A stretch of 64,000 bases of DNA from an uncultured Pelagibacteraceae bacterium (GCA_902524595.1 CABZDS010000001.1:62001-126000), one strand, 5' to 3'. Positions 36,473-46,819 are shown, counted from the stretch's first letter. Program-made: numbers and translations. Notes: a model not told the origin generated them from the letters alone.

Positions 36473-38551
36473 ATGATAATTAAAAATTATATAAGTAAAA
36501 TAGGCTATTTTATTATTAACCGTTTGGCAGAATTGGTTGGTATTGCTCTAGTTATCGCCTCAATACTTCTATTTATTTCACTAATTAGCTATTCACCAGA
36601 AGATCCAAATTTTATTTTTCCTGAGAATCAAAATTTAAAAAATATACTTGGCATCAGGGGGAGTTTTATTGCCGATATATTTTTTCAATCAATTGGTATT
36701 GTATCTCTTCTAATTCCATTTTCATTGTTGTTCACAGGATTATCTATAACGATCAATAAGAAATTTATTATTATAATTGAAAATATTTTTTTCATAATTC
36801 TTTACATTATTCTTTCAACATTTTTCTTTGGTATATTTCACAAAGAAACATATTGGTTAATAATAAATGGTAATAATGGTTTTGTGGGTGATCTAATGTC
36901 TGAAACTATAATTGCTGACTTTTTGAAAATAAATAAAACTGTGAGCTACTATTTATTAATTTTTTTTATTTTATTATTTTTTATGTTAAGCAGTAATTTC
37001 AAGGTTGTGCATGTTTCAAATTTTTTTAATCTAATAAAAAAATTGTTTTCGTCGAAAAAAGGTAATTTAATTAATCAAGAAAATACTTTTAAGGAAAGTA
37101 CTATAATTGAAAGAGATAATGAACCTCCTGTTCAAGAAGATTTATTTTCTATTAATAAAACAATTTCGAACGATGTAAAAATAAAGTTGCCCTTAATTGA
37201 TTTTTTAAAAAAACCAGAAACAAACTCTGATAAAAAAGAAGATGTTAAAATAGATGCTGAAGGATTAGAAAAGATACTTCTTGATTTTGGTGTTGAAGGA
37301 AAGATAAAAAAAATAAGTCATGGACCTGTTGTTTCACTCAATGAATTTGAACCAGCAGCAGGAGTAAAAGTATCTAAAATTATAAATTTATCAGAAGATA
37401 TTGCAAGAAATACAAGCTCTGAATCTGCAAGAATAGCAACTATACCTGGAAGCAATACAGTTGGTATTGAATTACCAAAAATTATGAGGGAAAACGTTTT
37501 CTTAAGAGAAATTATTTCAGATAAAAATTTTAGAAGAAAAGATATAAAATTACCAATTGCACTTGGAAAAAGTATATCTGGTGAACCAATAATAAGTGAT
37601 TTGAGCACAATGCCTCATTTATTAATAGCAGGAACAACTGGATCTGGTAAATCTGTGTGCATTAATACAGTTATTCTATCTTTAATCTACAAACACACAC
37701 CAGAAATTTGTAAGTTCATTTTGATAGACCCTAAAATGTTAGAACTTTCAACTTATGAAGGTATACCGCATTTATTATGTCCAGTTATAACTGAGGCAAA
37801 AAAAGCTGCATCTGTTTTAGGTTGGGTCGTTAAGGAAATGGAGAGTAGATACAGATTAATGACAAAAGTAGGTGTAAGAAACATTGACGGATATAATGAA
37901 AAACATAAAGTTAAAATGCCTTACATTGTTGTAATTGTAGATGAAATGTCAGACCTCATGTTAGTAGCTGGCAAGGAGATCGAGAATTATATTCAAAAAT
38001 TGTCTCAAATGGCTAGAGCAGCTGGTATTCATATAATAATGGCAACTCAAAGACCAAGTGTAGATGTTATAACTGGTACTATAAAGGCTAATTTTCCAAC
38101 GCGTATTTCGTTCCAAGTAACCTCTAAAATAGATAGTAGAACAATTTTAGGAGAACAGGGGGCAGAGCAACTTTTAGGTAAAGGAGACATGCTATATATG
38201 TCATCAGCAAATAGAATTACAAGGGTACATGCACCCTATGTATCGGAAATAGAGATAGACAAAGTAAATAGCTTTTTAAGAAATCAAGCAGAGCCAGATT
38301 ATGTTGATGAAATTTTAAACTTTGCCGATGAAAAAGAGATTGGTGAAAAAAATAAGAATAATTCTGATTCTGATGAACTATATAATACTGCACTAGAAAT
38401 AATCAAATCGGAGAGAAAAGCATCTACTTCATTTTTGCAAAGGAAGTTACAAATTGGATATAATAGAGCCGCAAGAATCATTGATCAAATGGAAGCTAAT
38501 GGAGAAGTCAGTAAAGCAAATCATGTGGGCAAAAGAGAAGTATTAAAATAG
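36473..38551 (+). CDS. ftsK: DNA translocase FtsK
   Basis: A 692-residue, short FtsK. The N-terminal 180 residues have four membrane helices (about 18-42, 65-88, 100-122, 160-180), followed by a variable linker. The RecA-like motor contains Walker A IAGTTGSGKSV at about 385-395, FILIDPKMLELS, and VIVDEMSDLML (Walker B). The C-terminal winged-helix gamma domain is seen in ASTSFLQRKLQIGYNRAARI. It moves chromosome ends to the dif site for XerCD resolution at division. The stop overlaps the next start by one base (TAGTG). Confidence 0.96.
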   Translation: MIIKNYISKIGYFIINRLAELVGIALVIASILLFISLISYSPEDPNFIFPENQNLKNILGIRGSFIADIFFQSIGIVSLLIPFSLLFTGLSITINKKFIIIIENIFFIILYIILSTFFFGIFHKETYWLIINGNNGFVGDLMSETIIADFLKINKTVSYYLLIFFILLFFMLSSNFKVVHVSNFFNLIKKLFSSKKGNLINQENTFKESTIIERDNEPPVQEDLFSINKTISNDVKIKLPLIDFLKKPETNSDKKEDVKIDAEGLEKILLDFGVEGKIKKISHGPVVSLNEFEPAAGVKVSKIINLSEDIARNTSSESARIATIPGSNTVGIELPKIMRENVFLREIISDKNFRRKDIKLPIALGKSISGEPIISDLSTMPHLLIAGTTGSGKSVCINTVILSLIYKHTPEICKFILIDPKMLELSTYEGIPHLLCPVITEAKKAASVLGWVVKEMESRYRLMTKVGVRNIDGYNEKHKVKMPYIVVIVDEMSDLMLVAGKEIENYIQKLSQMARAAGIHIIMATQRPSVDVITGTIKANFPTRISFQVTSKIDSRTILGEQGAEQLLGKGDMLYMSSANRITRVHAPYVSEIEIDKVNSFLRNQAEPDYVDEILNFADEKEIGEKNKNNSDSDELYNTALEIIKSERKASTSFLQRKLQIGYNRAARIIDQMEANGEVSKANHVGKREVLK

Positions 38552-39105
38552 TGAAATATATAATTTTTATACTAATATTTTTTTATCCATTAAATATTTT
38601 CGCATCATCAAAAGAATTAATAAAAAATAAATTAGATCAAACAGATAATATATCTTTTAAATTTATACAAAAAATTGGTAAAAAAACTGAAAAAGGAAAA
38701 TGTGTAATTTTGTATCCAAAAAAAATTTTATGTAAGTATGACGATATTTATAATAAAATTTTAGTATCTAATGGTAAATCATTGGTAATTAATAGTAAAA
38801 AAATTTCAAATTATTTAAGGTATAACCTAAAAGATACTCCTCTTGATTTAATTTTAGATAAAAAATTTCTACTTGAGAAATTAGACCAAGTTGAAGTAAT
38901 TCAAGAAAGTGATGAAACATTTTATTTTGAAATTATACATAATAATAATTTATTAAATATTTTTTTTGATAAAAATAATTATGATATTAAGGGATGGACA
39001 ACAACCGATATTTACCAAAACAAAGTTGAAACAAAGTTATTCAACATAGAAGTAAATATAATGATTGATGAAAAGACATTCAGTGTTCAAAATTATATTA
39101 ACTAA
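38551..39105 (+). CDS. lolA: Outer-membrane lipoprotein carrier protein LolA
   Basis: A 184-residue periplasmic protein with a signal peptide (KYIIFILIFFYPLNIFAS). The mature part has the LolA features ISFKFIQKIG, a KGKCVILYPKKILCKYD segment and an open beta-barrel pattern. LolA carries lipoproteins from LolCDE to the outer membrane; the ftsK-lolA order is typical of alphaproteobacteria. It begins with GTG overlapping the ftsK TAG stop. The unusual pair of Cys residues near KGKCVILYPKKILC may form a disulfide. The end overlaps the convergent GNAT gene by eight bases. Confidence 0.85.
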   Translation: MKYIIFILIFFYPLNIFASSKELIKNKLDQTDNISFKFIQKIGKKTEKGKCVILYPKKILCKYDDIYNKILVSNGKSLVINSKKISNYLRYNLKDTPLDLILDKKFLLEKLDQVEVIQESDETFYFEIIHNNNLLNIFFDKNNYDIKGWTTTDIYQNKVETKLFNIEVNIMIDEKTFSVQNYIN

Positions 39106-39607
39106 TATCTAAATTAATAGTTTCGGATTTAAAAATTTTCATACCTCTTCCTAAATAATTTTTTAAAGCATGCTTGTGATCTAAAGAACATGTATGAAGC
39201 CATACTTTTTTTGTATTTTTTCTAAATCCTAACCTTAGAGCTTCTGATAAGAGATATTTTCCATAATTTTTTCCTATATATTGATCTAAAATTCCAAAAT
39301 AAGCTACTTCACATTTTCTTGTTTCGGGATGAAATATGAGCTCAAAAAAACCTATTAAATGTTCATTTTCTCTCAATATATATGTTTCTAAATTAGAATT
39401 ATTCGTATAACTCATCCATTTCGCATCGTTCCAGGTGAGTCGATCTATCCAACGATAGCTTTTTCCAATTTGCTTATAAAAAAATTTATTTATTTGAAAA
39501 TCTGGTGGATTTTTAATTTCAATTTTACAGTTAATCTTCGGCTCAGATGAATTGATTTCGTCTAGAGAATTAATTTCCAAATACTTTCTATCAACTCTGG
39601 TTATCAC
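39098..39607 (-). CDS. GNAT family N-acetyltransferase
   Basis: A 169-residue protein with the GNAT fold: EHLIGFFELIF, KCEVAYFGILDQYIGKNYGKYLL (the Q/RxxGxG/A acetyl-CoA loop is IGKNYGKYL) and VWLHTCSLDHKHALKNYLGRGM. Substrate unknown. It overlaps the HIT gene by four bases, so the two are likely co-transcribed. Confidence 0.85.
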   Translation of the reverse strand: MITRVDRKYLEINSLDEINSSEPKINCKIEIKNPPDFQINKFFYKQIGKSYRWIDRLTWNDAKWMSYTNNSNLETYILRENEHLIGFFELIFHPETRKCEVAYFGILDQYIGKNYGKYLLSEALRLGFRKNTKKVWLHTCSLDHKHALKNYLGRGMKIFKSETINLDIS

Positions 39608-39969
39608 GAAACCATTTTTCCAACTTTTTCACCACCAAATAAATGAAAATGTAAGTGTGGTACTTCTTGACCACCATAGTCACTAATATTAGCAAGAGCA
39701 CGGTACCCATTACCATCAATTGATGAAATTCCTAATTTTTTTGAGACTGTTGTTATGCCTTTCATTAAACCAACTATTTCATCATTTGAAGCATTGGAAT
39801 TAAAATCATCTAAATCTATATATTTTCCTTTTGGAATTACTAAAGCATGAATTTTTTTTTGAGGGTTAATATCATAAAAAGACAAAATATAATTATCTTC
39901 ATATATTTTGTTACAAGGAATTTCTCCTCTTAAGATTTTTGCAAATATATTATTATTATCGTATGACAT
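39604..39969 (-). CDS. HIT family (HINT-like) nucleotide-binding hydrolase
   Basis: A 121-residue protein with NIFAKILRGEIPCNKIYED at the start, ALVIPK, and the histidine triad HLHFHL at 105-110 followed by FGGEKVG. HINT-type proteins hydrolyse adenosine phosphoramidates and aminoacyl-AMP. Length and motifs are normal. It is 92 bases from hisE, in which I see no gene or clear structure. Confidence 0.93.
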   Translation of the reverse strand: MSYDNNNIFAKILRGEIPCNKIYEDNYILSFYDINPQKKIHALVIPKGKYIDLDDFNSNASNDEIVGLMKGITTVSKKLGISSIDGNGYRALANISDYGGQEVPHLHFHLFGGEKVGKMVS

Positions 39970-40061
39970 ACTTAAAATTTTATTTTTAATATATAACTTT
40001 AAATTAACATTAAAAATACTAATTTATCTTGTCAGTTAATTTATATAACCTTGCATCATAA

Positions 40062-40334
40062 TTATCTCTTTCGACTATTCAGTTCTTCCATTACTTCTTC
40101 AATTTTTATACCACTATTTTCAAGAAACATGATTAAGTGATATAAAACATCTGCTGCTTCGTGGATTTTATTAGAGTCTTGCTCTACAGCTTCTATTAAC
40201 TCATTTATTTCTTCTAAAACTTTTTCTTTTGCTAAAGATTTATCTTCTAAAAGCTTATTAGTATATGAGCCTTCAACTGGATTACTTTTTCGATCTCTTG
40301 CAAGGGTAACGAGATCTTCTAATATCTTTAACAT
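40062..40334 (-). CDS. hisE: Phosphoribosyl-ATP pyrophosphatase
   Basis: Second step of histidine synthesis, hydrolysing phosphoribosyl-ATP. I start it at the ATG 40334 (one base after the hisF stop); a longer reading to 40403 overlaps hisF. The 90-residue protein has LEDLVTLARDRKSNPVEGSYT, KVLEEINELIEA and EAADVLYHLIMFL, the MazG-like helical core with acidic metal ligands. It is the last gene of the leftward his operon. Confidence 0.93.
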   Translation of the reverse strand: MLKILEDLVTLARDRKSNPVEGSYTNKLLEDKSLAKEKVLEEINELIEAVEQDSNKIHEAADVLYHLIMFLENSGIKIEEVMEELNSRKR

Positions 40335-40335
40335 A

Positions 40336-41088
40336 TTAAATCCTAACAGGTATATCTTTTGAAGCCAAATATTGCTTAGCTTCATTAACTGAATAAGTGC
40401 CATAATGGAATATAGATGCAGCTAAAACAGCGCTAGCACCTGATTTTATTCCATCAACTAAGTGATCTAGTGTACCAACTCCACCTGAGGCAATAACCGG
40501 GATATTGACCATAGAAGATAACTTTTGCATTAATTCAATATCATATCCAGATTGCGTTCCATCCTTATCCATTGAAGTTACGAGAAGCTCTCCAGCGCCA
40601 CATTTCTCCATTTTGGATGCAAATTCCAAAGCATTTATGCCAGTTGGATTTCTTCCACCATGAGTGAAAATTTCCCATCCATCATCTTTTCTCTTTGCAT
40701 CAATTGCAACAACAATACACTGTGATCCAAATTTTCTAGAACTATCTTCAACAACTTTTGAATTTTGGACAGCAGCTGTATTTATAGATACTTTATCAGC
40801 TCCACAATTAAGTAATTTGTTAATATCATCAATACTTCTAACTCCTCCACCAACAGTTAAGGGCACAAAACATTTCTTAGAAGTTTTCTCTACCACTTCA
40901 TATATAGTATCTCTATTTTCATTTGAAGCAGTGATATCCAAAAAACAAATCTCATCTGCACCACCATCACTATAAATTTTCGCTTGTTCAACAGGGTCTC
41001 CTGCATCTTTTAAACCTACAAAGTTAATGCCTTTTACAACACGGCCATTTTTAACATCTAAACAAGGTATAATTCTTTTTTTAAGCAT
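40336..41088 (-). CDS. hisF: Imidazole glycerol phosphate synthase cyclase subunit
   Basis: A 250-residue TIM barrel that, with HisH, makes imidazole glycerol phosphate and AICAR from PRFAR and glutamine. Motifs are [14 protein letters not shown] (catalytic Asp11), [42 protein letters not shown] (catalytic Asp130) and PVIASGGVG. Standard length. It overlaps hisA by eight bases. The AICAR product can feed purH, also in this window. Confidence 0.96.
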   Translation of the reverse strand: MLKKRIIPCLDVKNGRVVKGINFVGLKDAGDPVEQAKIYSDGGADEICFLDITASNENRDTIYEVVEKTSKKCFVPLTVGGGVRSIDDINKLLNCGADKVSINTAAVQNSKVVEDSSRKFGSQCIVVAIDAKRKDDGWEIFTHGGRNPTGINALEFASKMEKCGAGELLVTSMDKDGTQSGYDIELMQKLSSMVNIPVIASGGVGTLDHLVDGIKSGASAVLAASIFHYGTYSVNEAKQYLASKDIPVRI

Positions 41089-41800
41089 CTATTTCTTTTG
41101 CAAGTTCATCTAACTTTATATCTCCATCGTATATAGCTTTTCCAACAATTACACCTTCGATATTATTTAATTTTTTTGCTCTTTTAATGTCATCAATTGA
41201 TGAAACGCCACCTGATATAACTACTGGACAATTTGAAATATCTGCAACTTTTTGTGTCTCTTCAAAATTTGGGCTTTGCTTAGTTCCATCTCTATTTATA
41301 TCTGTATAAATAATCCTGCTAACTCCATAATCATTTACTTTTTTTAAATATTCAGTTGTTAATTTGTCTAATTCTTCGGTCCACCCTGAAATCGCAAGAT
41401 ATCCATCTTTAGCATCTAAACCTAATGCAATTTTGTTTGGAAATTTATTACAAGCTTTCTCTAAAAATCTTCTATCTTTTATAGCCGCACTTCCTAATAT
41501 TACTTTTTCAACACCAGCATCGATGTATTTTTGAATAGTTTCAAAATTTCTTATACCACCACCTATTTCTACTTTAAGATCAAATTTTCCAATAATATCA
41601 TGGATAATATCAATATTGATTGGCTCTCCAATTAGTGCGCCGTCTAGATCAACTATATGTAAATTTTTAAATCCATTTTCTTTATATTTTCCAACTTGCT
41701 CTACAGGAGACATTTCATATTCAGTTTTATTTTCAAAGTCGCCTTTAATTAATCTTACACACTTTTTATCTTTAATATCAATTGCAGGAAATATTTTCAT
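41081..41800 (-). CDS. hisA: ProFAR isomerase
   Basis: A 239-residue TIM barrel opening the ribose ring of ProFAR. Motifs are [14 protein letters not shown] (catalytic Asp), [36 protein letters not shown] (catalytic Asp) and [13 protein letters not shown]. It overlaps the upstream FkbM gene by four bases (ATGA) and hisF by eight, keeping the operon tightly coupled. Confidence 0.96.
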   Translation of the reverse strand: MKIFPAIDIKDKKCVRLIKGDFENKTEYEMSPVEQVGKYKENGFKNLHIVDLDGALIGEPINIDIIHDIIGKFDLKVEIGGGIRNFETIQKYIDAGVEKVILGSAAIKDRRFLEKACNKFPNKIALGLDAKDGYLAISGWTEELDKLTTEYLKKVNDYGVSRIIYTDINRDGTKQSPNFEETQKVADISNCPVVISGGVSSIDDIKRAKKLNNIEGVIVGKAIYDGDIKLDELAKEIDA

Positions 41801-42579
41801 TTATAAGATCTAATATTTGTGTACAAGTAATCTGGTCTAAATTTTGATTTGAATATATAATCATAATTAATCGATTTAAAAAAATTATTAATTTTATCAA
41901 AATTTCCATCACTTATTTCTAACAAAATCATACAATTGTTATTTTTAAGATTATTTACTAATCCTCTCAAGGTATAAAGTTCATGTCCTTCCACATCAAT
42001 TTTAATCGATAAATTTTCATTTTTAAAATTTAAAACATTATCTCCTATTTTCACATCTGCTTCCTTAATTTTAAAATAATTGATATCAAAATTATGAGAA
42101 TTATCTAACACGGCTGAATTTGATTGAACAAATCCATTTTTTATCATAGATCTAATCTTAACCTTTTTTTCTTCATCAGATAAGCCAAAATTATAGATTT
42201 CAATATTATTTAAAAAATTTTTTTTTAGAGTTTTATTAAACTTTTCATATGCTTCGGTGTTTATTTCAAAGGCTTTCACTTTTAAACTTTTAAATTTTTC
42301 TGCAAAATAAAATGAATAATATCCAGAATTAGAACCAATATCTATAAAATGTGAAAAAGAATATGTCCTCATAATTTGTTCTAAAAAAGAAACTTGATCG
42401 TTCTCATAATTTTTATTTAGTATTATGTTTCTGTCTATTGGGTCTAAAAAATCTAAAAAATAATTTATTTTTCCTATTTTATAATATCCTCGGTTTCTTT
42501 TTAATAATTTTAAAATTCTTATGCTTATAGATGGAATTAACCTTTTGAAAAAAGGTAATTTAGTAAAATGCTTTAACAT
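41797..42579 (-). CDS. FkbM-family SAM-dependent methyltransferase inserted in the his operon
   Basis: A 260-residue protein with the FkbM-type methyltransferase core: HFIDIGSNSGYYSFYFA (SAM motif I, about 98-114), KAFEINTEAYEKF, and IKIDVEGHELYTLRG, the IDVEG motif typical of the family. FkbM enzymes O-methylate sugars or natural products. It is coupled to hisH (TAATG overlap) and hisA (ATGA overlap), so it is part of the histidine transcript, though no histidine step needs it. Its target is unknown; a glycan role is inference. Confidence 0.87.
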   Translation of the reverse strand: MLKHFTKLPFFKRLIPSISIRILKLLKRNRGYYKIGKINYFLDFLDPIDRNIILNKNYENDQVSFLEQIMRTYSFSHFIDIGSNSGYYSFYFAEKFKSLKVKAFEINTEAYEKFNKTLKKNFLNNIEIYNFGLSDEEKKVKIRSMIKNGFVQSNSAVLDNSHNFDINYFKIKEADVKIGDNVLNFKNENLSIKIDVEGHELYTLRGLVNNLKNNNCMILLEISDGNFDKINNFFKSINYDYIFKSKFRPDYLYTNIRSYK

Positions 42580-43205
42580 TATGAATTTATAAAATTATCT
42601 ATTATTTTAAGCCCAATTTTATCACTTTTTTCTGGGTGAAATTGAGTGCCAAAAATATTTTCATCTTCAATGGCACAGACAATTTTGGAAGCATAGTCTG
42701 TTGTTGCAACTGTAACTGAATTATCGTCTGGAATAAATTCATAGCTATGAACAAAATACATATGGGAGTTGTTTTCTATATCTTTGAAAATTTTACTATC
42801 TTTAACAATATTTATTTGATTCCAACCAATATGAGGAAGTTTATATTTACCGTTTTGATTATCAATTTTAGATACTTTGCCCGGAATCCAACCAAGTCCT
42901 TTAGTCTCAACTTCTTCATAGCCAACATCTGCAAACATTTGAAGACCAACACAAATACCTAAAAGTGGCTTTTTATTATTTAATACAAATTCACTCAAAG
43001 TATCAATTAAACCATTTATGCTATTTAAACTGTCTATACAGCTCTTAAAAGATCCCTGCCCTGGCAAAACTACTTTATCGCTTGACTTAATTTTATTTAA
43101 ATCTGAGGTTACTCTGATATTAACTTTATCTTTAGCAACCTCCTTAAAGGAGTTAATTACTGAGCTAATATTTCCAGATTTATAGTCAACGATTGTGACG
43201 TCCAT
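42579..43205 (-). CDS. hisH: Imidazole glycerol phosphate synthase glutaminase subunit
   Basis: A 208-residue class I glutamine amidotransferase. It has DYKSGN near the start, VVLPGQGSF, the nucleophile in LLGICVGLQMF, VHSYEFIP, and the catalytic His-Glu in FGTQFHPEKS. It supplies ammonia to HisF. Five bases after hisB. Confidence 0.96.
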   Translation of the reverse strand: MDVTIVDYKSGNISSVINSFKEVAKDKVNIRVTSDLNKIKSSDKVVLPGQGSFKSCIDSLNSINGLIDTLSEFVLNNKKPLLGICVGLQMFADVGYEEVETKGLGWIPGKVSKIDNQNGKYKLPHIGWNQINIVKDSKIFKDIENNSHMYFVHSYEFIPDDNSVTVATTDYASKIVCAIEDENIFGTQFHPEKSDKIGLKIIDNFINS

Positions 43206-43210
43206 TAATC

Positions 43211-43801
43211 TTATAAAGAGCCTTTTGTTGAAGGAATTGTACTTTTATTCCTTGTATCCAACTCTAACGCAGCTCTTAAAGTCCTTGCTAGGCCTTTATA
43301 GCAAGACTCTATGATGTGGTGACTATTATCACCGTAAATATTTTCAACATGTAAAGTAATACCCGCGGCTTGAGAAAAAGCTTGGAACCATTCTTTAAAC
43401 AATTCCGTATCCATTTCACCAAGTTTCTCAACTTTTAATTTTACATTCCAAATTAAATAAGGTCTGTTTGAAACATCTATTGCAACTCTTGTTAACGTTT
43501 CATCCATCGGCAATAAAATGTGAGCATATCTTTTAATACCTACAAATTTTTTTGATGCTTTCTTTAAGCATTCTCCGATTGCAATTCCAGTATCTTCGGT
43601 TGTGTGGTGAAGATCAATATGTGTGTCGCCTTTAGCTTTAACAGTTAAATCCATTGATGAGTGTTTAGATAACTGCTCGAGCATGTGATCTAAGAAACCT
43701 ATTCCTGTGTCAACTTTGTACTTCCCTTTGCCATCAATATTAAGGTCAACACTGATATTGGTTTCTTTTGTTTTTCTAGCTATTTTTGCTTTTCTTTTCA
43801 T
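43211..43801 (-). CDS. hisB: Imidazoleglycerol-phosphate dehydratase
   Basis: A 196-residue, single-domain HisB (no phosphatase part). The manganese-binding motifs are [24 protein letters not shown] and, later, [15 protein letters not shown]. It is the first gene of the leftward operon hisB-hisH-fkbM-hisA-hisF-hisE and diverges from hslV over 90 bases. Confidence 0.96.
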   Translation of the reverse strand: MKRKAKIARKTKETNISVDLNIDGKGKYKVDTGIGFLDHMLEQLSKHSSMDLTVKAKGDTHIDLHHTTEDTGIAIGECLKKASKKFVGIKRYAHILLPMDETLTRVAIDVSNRPYLIWNVKLKVEKLGEMDTELFKEWFQAFSQAAGITLHVENIYGDNSHHIIESCYKGLARTLRAALELDTRNKSTIPSTKGSL

Positions 43802-43854
43802 AATTAGAATTAGGTATATAGGTATTTTTGATTATATCAATAATACTAAACCTG

Positions 43855-43884
43855 GACTTGAACTATTTAAATTCATATCCATTT
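43855..43884 (+). promoter_or_regulatory. Candidate heat-shock (sigma-32-like) promoter for hslVU
   Basis: GACTTGA at 43855-43861 resembles the heat-shock -35 box GGCTTGA, and ATCCATTT at 43877-43884 resembles the -10 box CCCCATTT, with a 15-base spacer. Transcription would then start within a few bases of the ATG at 43892, giving a nearly leaderless mRNA. The match is imperfect (three mismatches in 15 positions) and by eye only. Confidence 0.35.
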
Positions 43885-43891
43885 ATAACCC

Positions 43892-44407
43892 ATGACAACA
43901 ATTGTACTTGTAAGAAAAAATGATGATGTAGTTGTGGCCAGTGACGGCCAAGTTAGCATGGGTAACACTGTTATTAAGAAAACGGCCAATAAAGTTCGTA
44001 AAATTGAGAAAAGAAATGTGATTGCAGGATTTGCAGGATCAACCGCTGATGCTTTGACATTGTTTGAAAGATTAGAGTCAAAGCTTGAAAAGCATGCAGG
44101 CAACCTAACTAGGGCCGCAGTAGAATTAGCTAAAGATTGGAGAACTGATAAGTATCTAAGAAGATTAGAAGCACTAATGGCGATAGGAGATAAAGAGAAA
44201 AGTTTTATAATTTCTGGCACAGGAGACGTTTTAGAACCAGAAGGTGATGTAATTGGAATTGGCTCAGGAGGGAATTATGCTTTAGCAGCTGCAAAAGTTT
44301 TAATGGATACTGATATGTCTGCAGAGGAAATTGCAAAAAAGTCTATTAAAGTTGCGTCTGATATTTGTGTATTTACAAACGATAATTTAAGTATGGAGAA
44401 AATATAA
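43892..44407 (+). CDS. hslV: ATP-dependent protease subunit HslV
   Basis: A 171-residue proteasome-like peptidase. After Met removal the N-terminal Thr (TTIVLVRK) is the nucleophile; [21 protein letters not shown] and [16 protein letters not shown] are the family motifs. It forms a double hexamer capped by HslU and degrades damaged proteins under heat stress. Its stop overlaps the hslU start by one base (TAATG). Confidence 0.97.
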   Translation: MTTIVLVRKNDDVVVASDGQVSMGNTVIKKTANKVRKIEKRNVIAGFAGSTADALTLFERLESKLEKHAGNLTRAAVELAKDWRTDKYLRRLEALMAIGDKEKSFIISGTGDVLEPEGDVIGIGSGGNYALAAAKVLMDTDMSAEEIAKKSIKVASDICVFTNDNLSMEKI

Positions 44408-45774
44408 TGGAAAAGACAAATGTTACATCATTTCCAAAAGAGAAAGTTTTAAAAGAGAAAACTTCAATTGCGAATTCATTATCACCGAGAGAAATTGTTT
44501 CAGAATTAGATAGATTTGTTGTTGGTCAAAATAAAGCGAAAAGAGCTGTTGCTATAGCCTTAAGAAATAGATGGAGAAGACAAGCATTGGAAGATGATAT
44601 GAAAGATGAAGTTCTTCCAAAGAATATTTTAATGATTGGACCAACTGGTGTTGGTAAAACTGAAATTTCCAGAAGACTTTCAAAATTAGCTGAAGCGCCA
44701 TTTGTAAAAGTTGAAGCTACAAGGTTTACTGAAGTAGGATATGTTGGAAGAGATGTGGAACAAATTGTAAGAGACCTTTTAGAAATTGCAATTGCAATGG
44801 AAAAAGTAAAAAAGAGGAAAGAAGTTCACGCCCAAGCTCAAAAATTAGCAGAAGATAGAGTTTTAGATGCTTTAGTTGGAAATAAAGCAAGTGTTGCAAC
44901 AAGAGAAAGTTTTAGAAAAAGACTAAGAGATGGCGATCTAGATGACAATGAAATTGAAATAGCAGTTAGCGATTCTAATCAGATGCCATCATTTGAGATA
45001 CCAGGAATGCCAGGAGCAAATGTTGGAATGATAAATATTTCAGACATGCTAGGAAAATCTATGGGCCAAAAACCGAAAAAAAAGAAAATGACAGTGAAAG
45101 AGTCACATGACATATTGATAAATGAAGAATCTGATAAATTAATTGAACAAGATAAAATTATTAAATCAGCAAAAGATTCAACTGAGAATAATGGAATAGT
45201 TTTTCTGGATGAAATTGATAAAATTTCTGCGAGGACAGATAGAGTTGGGGGCGATGTTTCGCGAGAAGGTGTTCAAAGAGATTTACTTCCTTTAATAGAG
45301 GGAACTACCGTAAGTACTAAATATGGTCCTGTAAAAACAGATCACATATTATTTATTGCATCTGGAGCGTTTCAATTAGCAAAACCATCTGATCTATTAC
45401 CAGAACTTCAAGGTAGACTCCCGATTAGAGTCGAACTAGATGCTCTAAATAGTGAGGATTTTATCAGAATTTTAAAAGAACCGGATAATAGCCTAATTAA
45501 ACAATATAAAGCGCTTTTAAAAACAGAAAATGTTGATCTAGAATTTACTGAGGATGGAATAAACACAATTGCTCATATAGCAAGTGAAGTTAATACATCT
45601 GTTGAAAATATTGGAGCTAGAAGACTGCATACAATAATTGAAAGAGTTCTTGACGAGATAAGCTTTACCGCAACCGACAGGGCAGGAGAAAAAATTACCA
45701 TCGACAGCAAATACATCAAAGGTAACATTGGCGAACTGGTGAAAGATACTGACTTATCAAAATTTATTTTATAG
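44407..45774 (+). CDS. hslU: HslU ATPase subunit of the HslUV protease
   Basis: A 455-residue AAA+ unfoldase. Walker A is GPTGVGKTE (about 77-85), with [19 protein letters not shown] just after, Walker B in [12 protein letters not shown], and the sensor region [26 protein letters not shown] split across the motif ([17 protein letters not shown]). The C-terminal LSKFIL tail inserts into HslV. It overlaps the convergent Smr gene end by 11 bases. Confidence 0.97.
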   Translation: MEKTNVTSFPKEKVLKEKTSIANSLSPREIVSELDRFVVGQNKAKRAVAIALRNRWRRQALEDDMKDEVLPKNILMIGPTGVGKTEISRRLSKLAEAPFVKVEATRFTEVGYVGRDVEQIVRDLLEIAIAMEKVKKRKEVHAQAQKLAEDRVLDALVGNKASVATRESFRKRLRDGDLDDNEIEIAVSDSNQMPSFEIPGMPGANVGMINISDMLGKSMGQKPKKKKMTVKESHDILINEESDKLIEQDKIIKSAKDSTENNGIVFLDEIDKISARTDRVGGDVSREGVQRDLLPLIEGTTVSTKYGPVKTDHILFIASGAFQLAKPSDLLPELQGRLPIRVELDALNSEDFIRILKEPDNSLIKQYKALLKTENVDLEFTEDGINTIAHIASEVNTSVENIGARRLHTIIERVLDEISFTATDRAGEKITIDSKYIKGNIGELVKDTDLSKFIL

Positions 45775-46177
45775 ATTTTAAGTAAATATCAAAATTTCCT
45801 TTAGAGGGACTATTAACAGAATCAAAATCAATTTTAATAATTTTTTTCATTAAATAACTATTATTTTTAATGTATTCAGGAACCGAATATTTTAATATAC
45901 TTAGATCCTTTGATTGATAAGGATTGTCTAAGTTTTTTGATCTCATTCCTTTGCCAGTAATAATATTGATTTTTTTTACACCGTTAAAATAACAAAGGTT
46001 TATAAAATCTGATATTTTTTTATTAGCTTCTTCTAATGTATATCCATGCAAATCAATAGATTTTTCATTTACAGTTCTTTTTATTAGTATGTCCTTATCT
46101 TTACTTTCAACTTTTTCTGAACTGCTGATAAAATTTTGCCAGTCTTTTTTATCTTTATCTGAAAGCTTATCCGTCAA
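45764..46177 (-). CDS. Smr domain protein
   Basis: A 137-residue protein with a stand-alone Smr domain: [20 protein letters not shown] (DLHG motif) and [13 protein letters not shown] (TGxG motif). Smr domains can nick or bind branched nucleic acids, and in some proteins cut RNA in ribosome rescue; which applies here is not known. The N-terminal 40 residues are charged and disordered-looking. It overlaps the Tim44-like gene by four bases (ATGA). Confidence 0.88.
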   Translation of the reverse strand: MTDKLSDKDKKDWQNFISSSEKVESKDKDILIKRTVNEKSIDLHGYTLEEANKKISDFINLCYFNGVKKINIITGKGMRSKNLDNPYQSKDLSILKYSVPEYIKNNSYLMKKIIKIDFDSVNSPSKGNFDIYLKSIK

Positions 46178-46761
46178 GCCTGCGTATCAATAAGCAACCA
46201 ATTTGGATTATTAGAATTACTATCTTTTGAAAATTTCCAAGTATCGAGTACTTTTTTAGTTTTTTCTGGGTCTCCAGATACGACTTTGTTATCTTTATCT
46301 TTAACGCATGAAATAATCTCGCTTACAAATTCAACTGTAACTTCTAACATATTTTTATTTTGTACATGTTCTTTGATCTCTGCTGAATTTATTCCAATAA
46401 AAGTAGTTTCTGATGAAAATTTTCTAGAATTTCTATCTTTAATTGCTTCCTCAAACTGTTGGTAAACACTCTTATCTAAGAGCGATTTTATCTCTTTTAT
46501 CTTACCTTTTGCAAAAGTAGTTATGATAGTTTCGTAGGCAATTTTAGCTCCTTTAACAAAATCTTTTTTTGCATTTTCATCAAATGTTTGGGCATTTAGG
46601 TTTACTGGTGGTTTTGATTGTGGGGCTTCATGAGGAAAACTTGAATTAATATCCTCTTCAAATCCAGTTTTTTTTCCTAAAATTCCTCTTAATCTTAAGA
46701 AAATAAATCCTGCTATCATTGCAAGAAGTATAATATCGATGTACTCAAAGCTGTAACTCAT
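46174..46761 (-). CDS. Tim44/TimA-like membrane-anchored protein
   Basis: A 195-residue protein starting at the ATG 46761 (an ATG at 46788 is also possible). It has one N-terminal membrane helix (EYIDIILLAMIAGFIFLRL) followed by RGILGKKTGFEEDI, a pattern found in alphaproteobacterial Tim44-domain proteins. A Tim44-like domain fills the rest (AKIAYETIITTFAKGKIKE, KSLLDKSVYQQFEEAI). It is a bacterial relative of mitochondrial import component Tim44; its role in bacteria is not established. Neighbouring secB and fxsA suggest an envelope context. Confidence 0.85.
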   Translation of the reverse strand: MSYSFEYIDIILLAMIAGFIFLRLRGILGKKTGFEEDINSSFPHEAPQSKPPVNLNAQTFDENAKKDFVKGAKIAYETIITTFAKGKIKEIKSLLDKSVYQQFEEAIKDRNSRKFSSETTFIGINSAEIKEHVQNKNMLEVTVEFVSEIISCVKDKDNKVVSGDPEKTKKVLDTWKFSKDSNSNNPNWLLIDTQA

Positions 46762-46819
46762 ATATGTATAATATTTACTATGTTGCAAAATTTCAACCTG
46801 CTATTTAAATTATAGACAA

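Noticed and set aside
39970..40061. A gene or riboswitch in the 92-base HIT-hisE gap
   Set aside because: The sequence is AT-rich, has stops in all frames and shows no clear stem structure or terminator.
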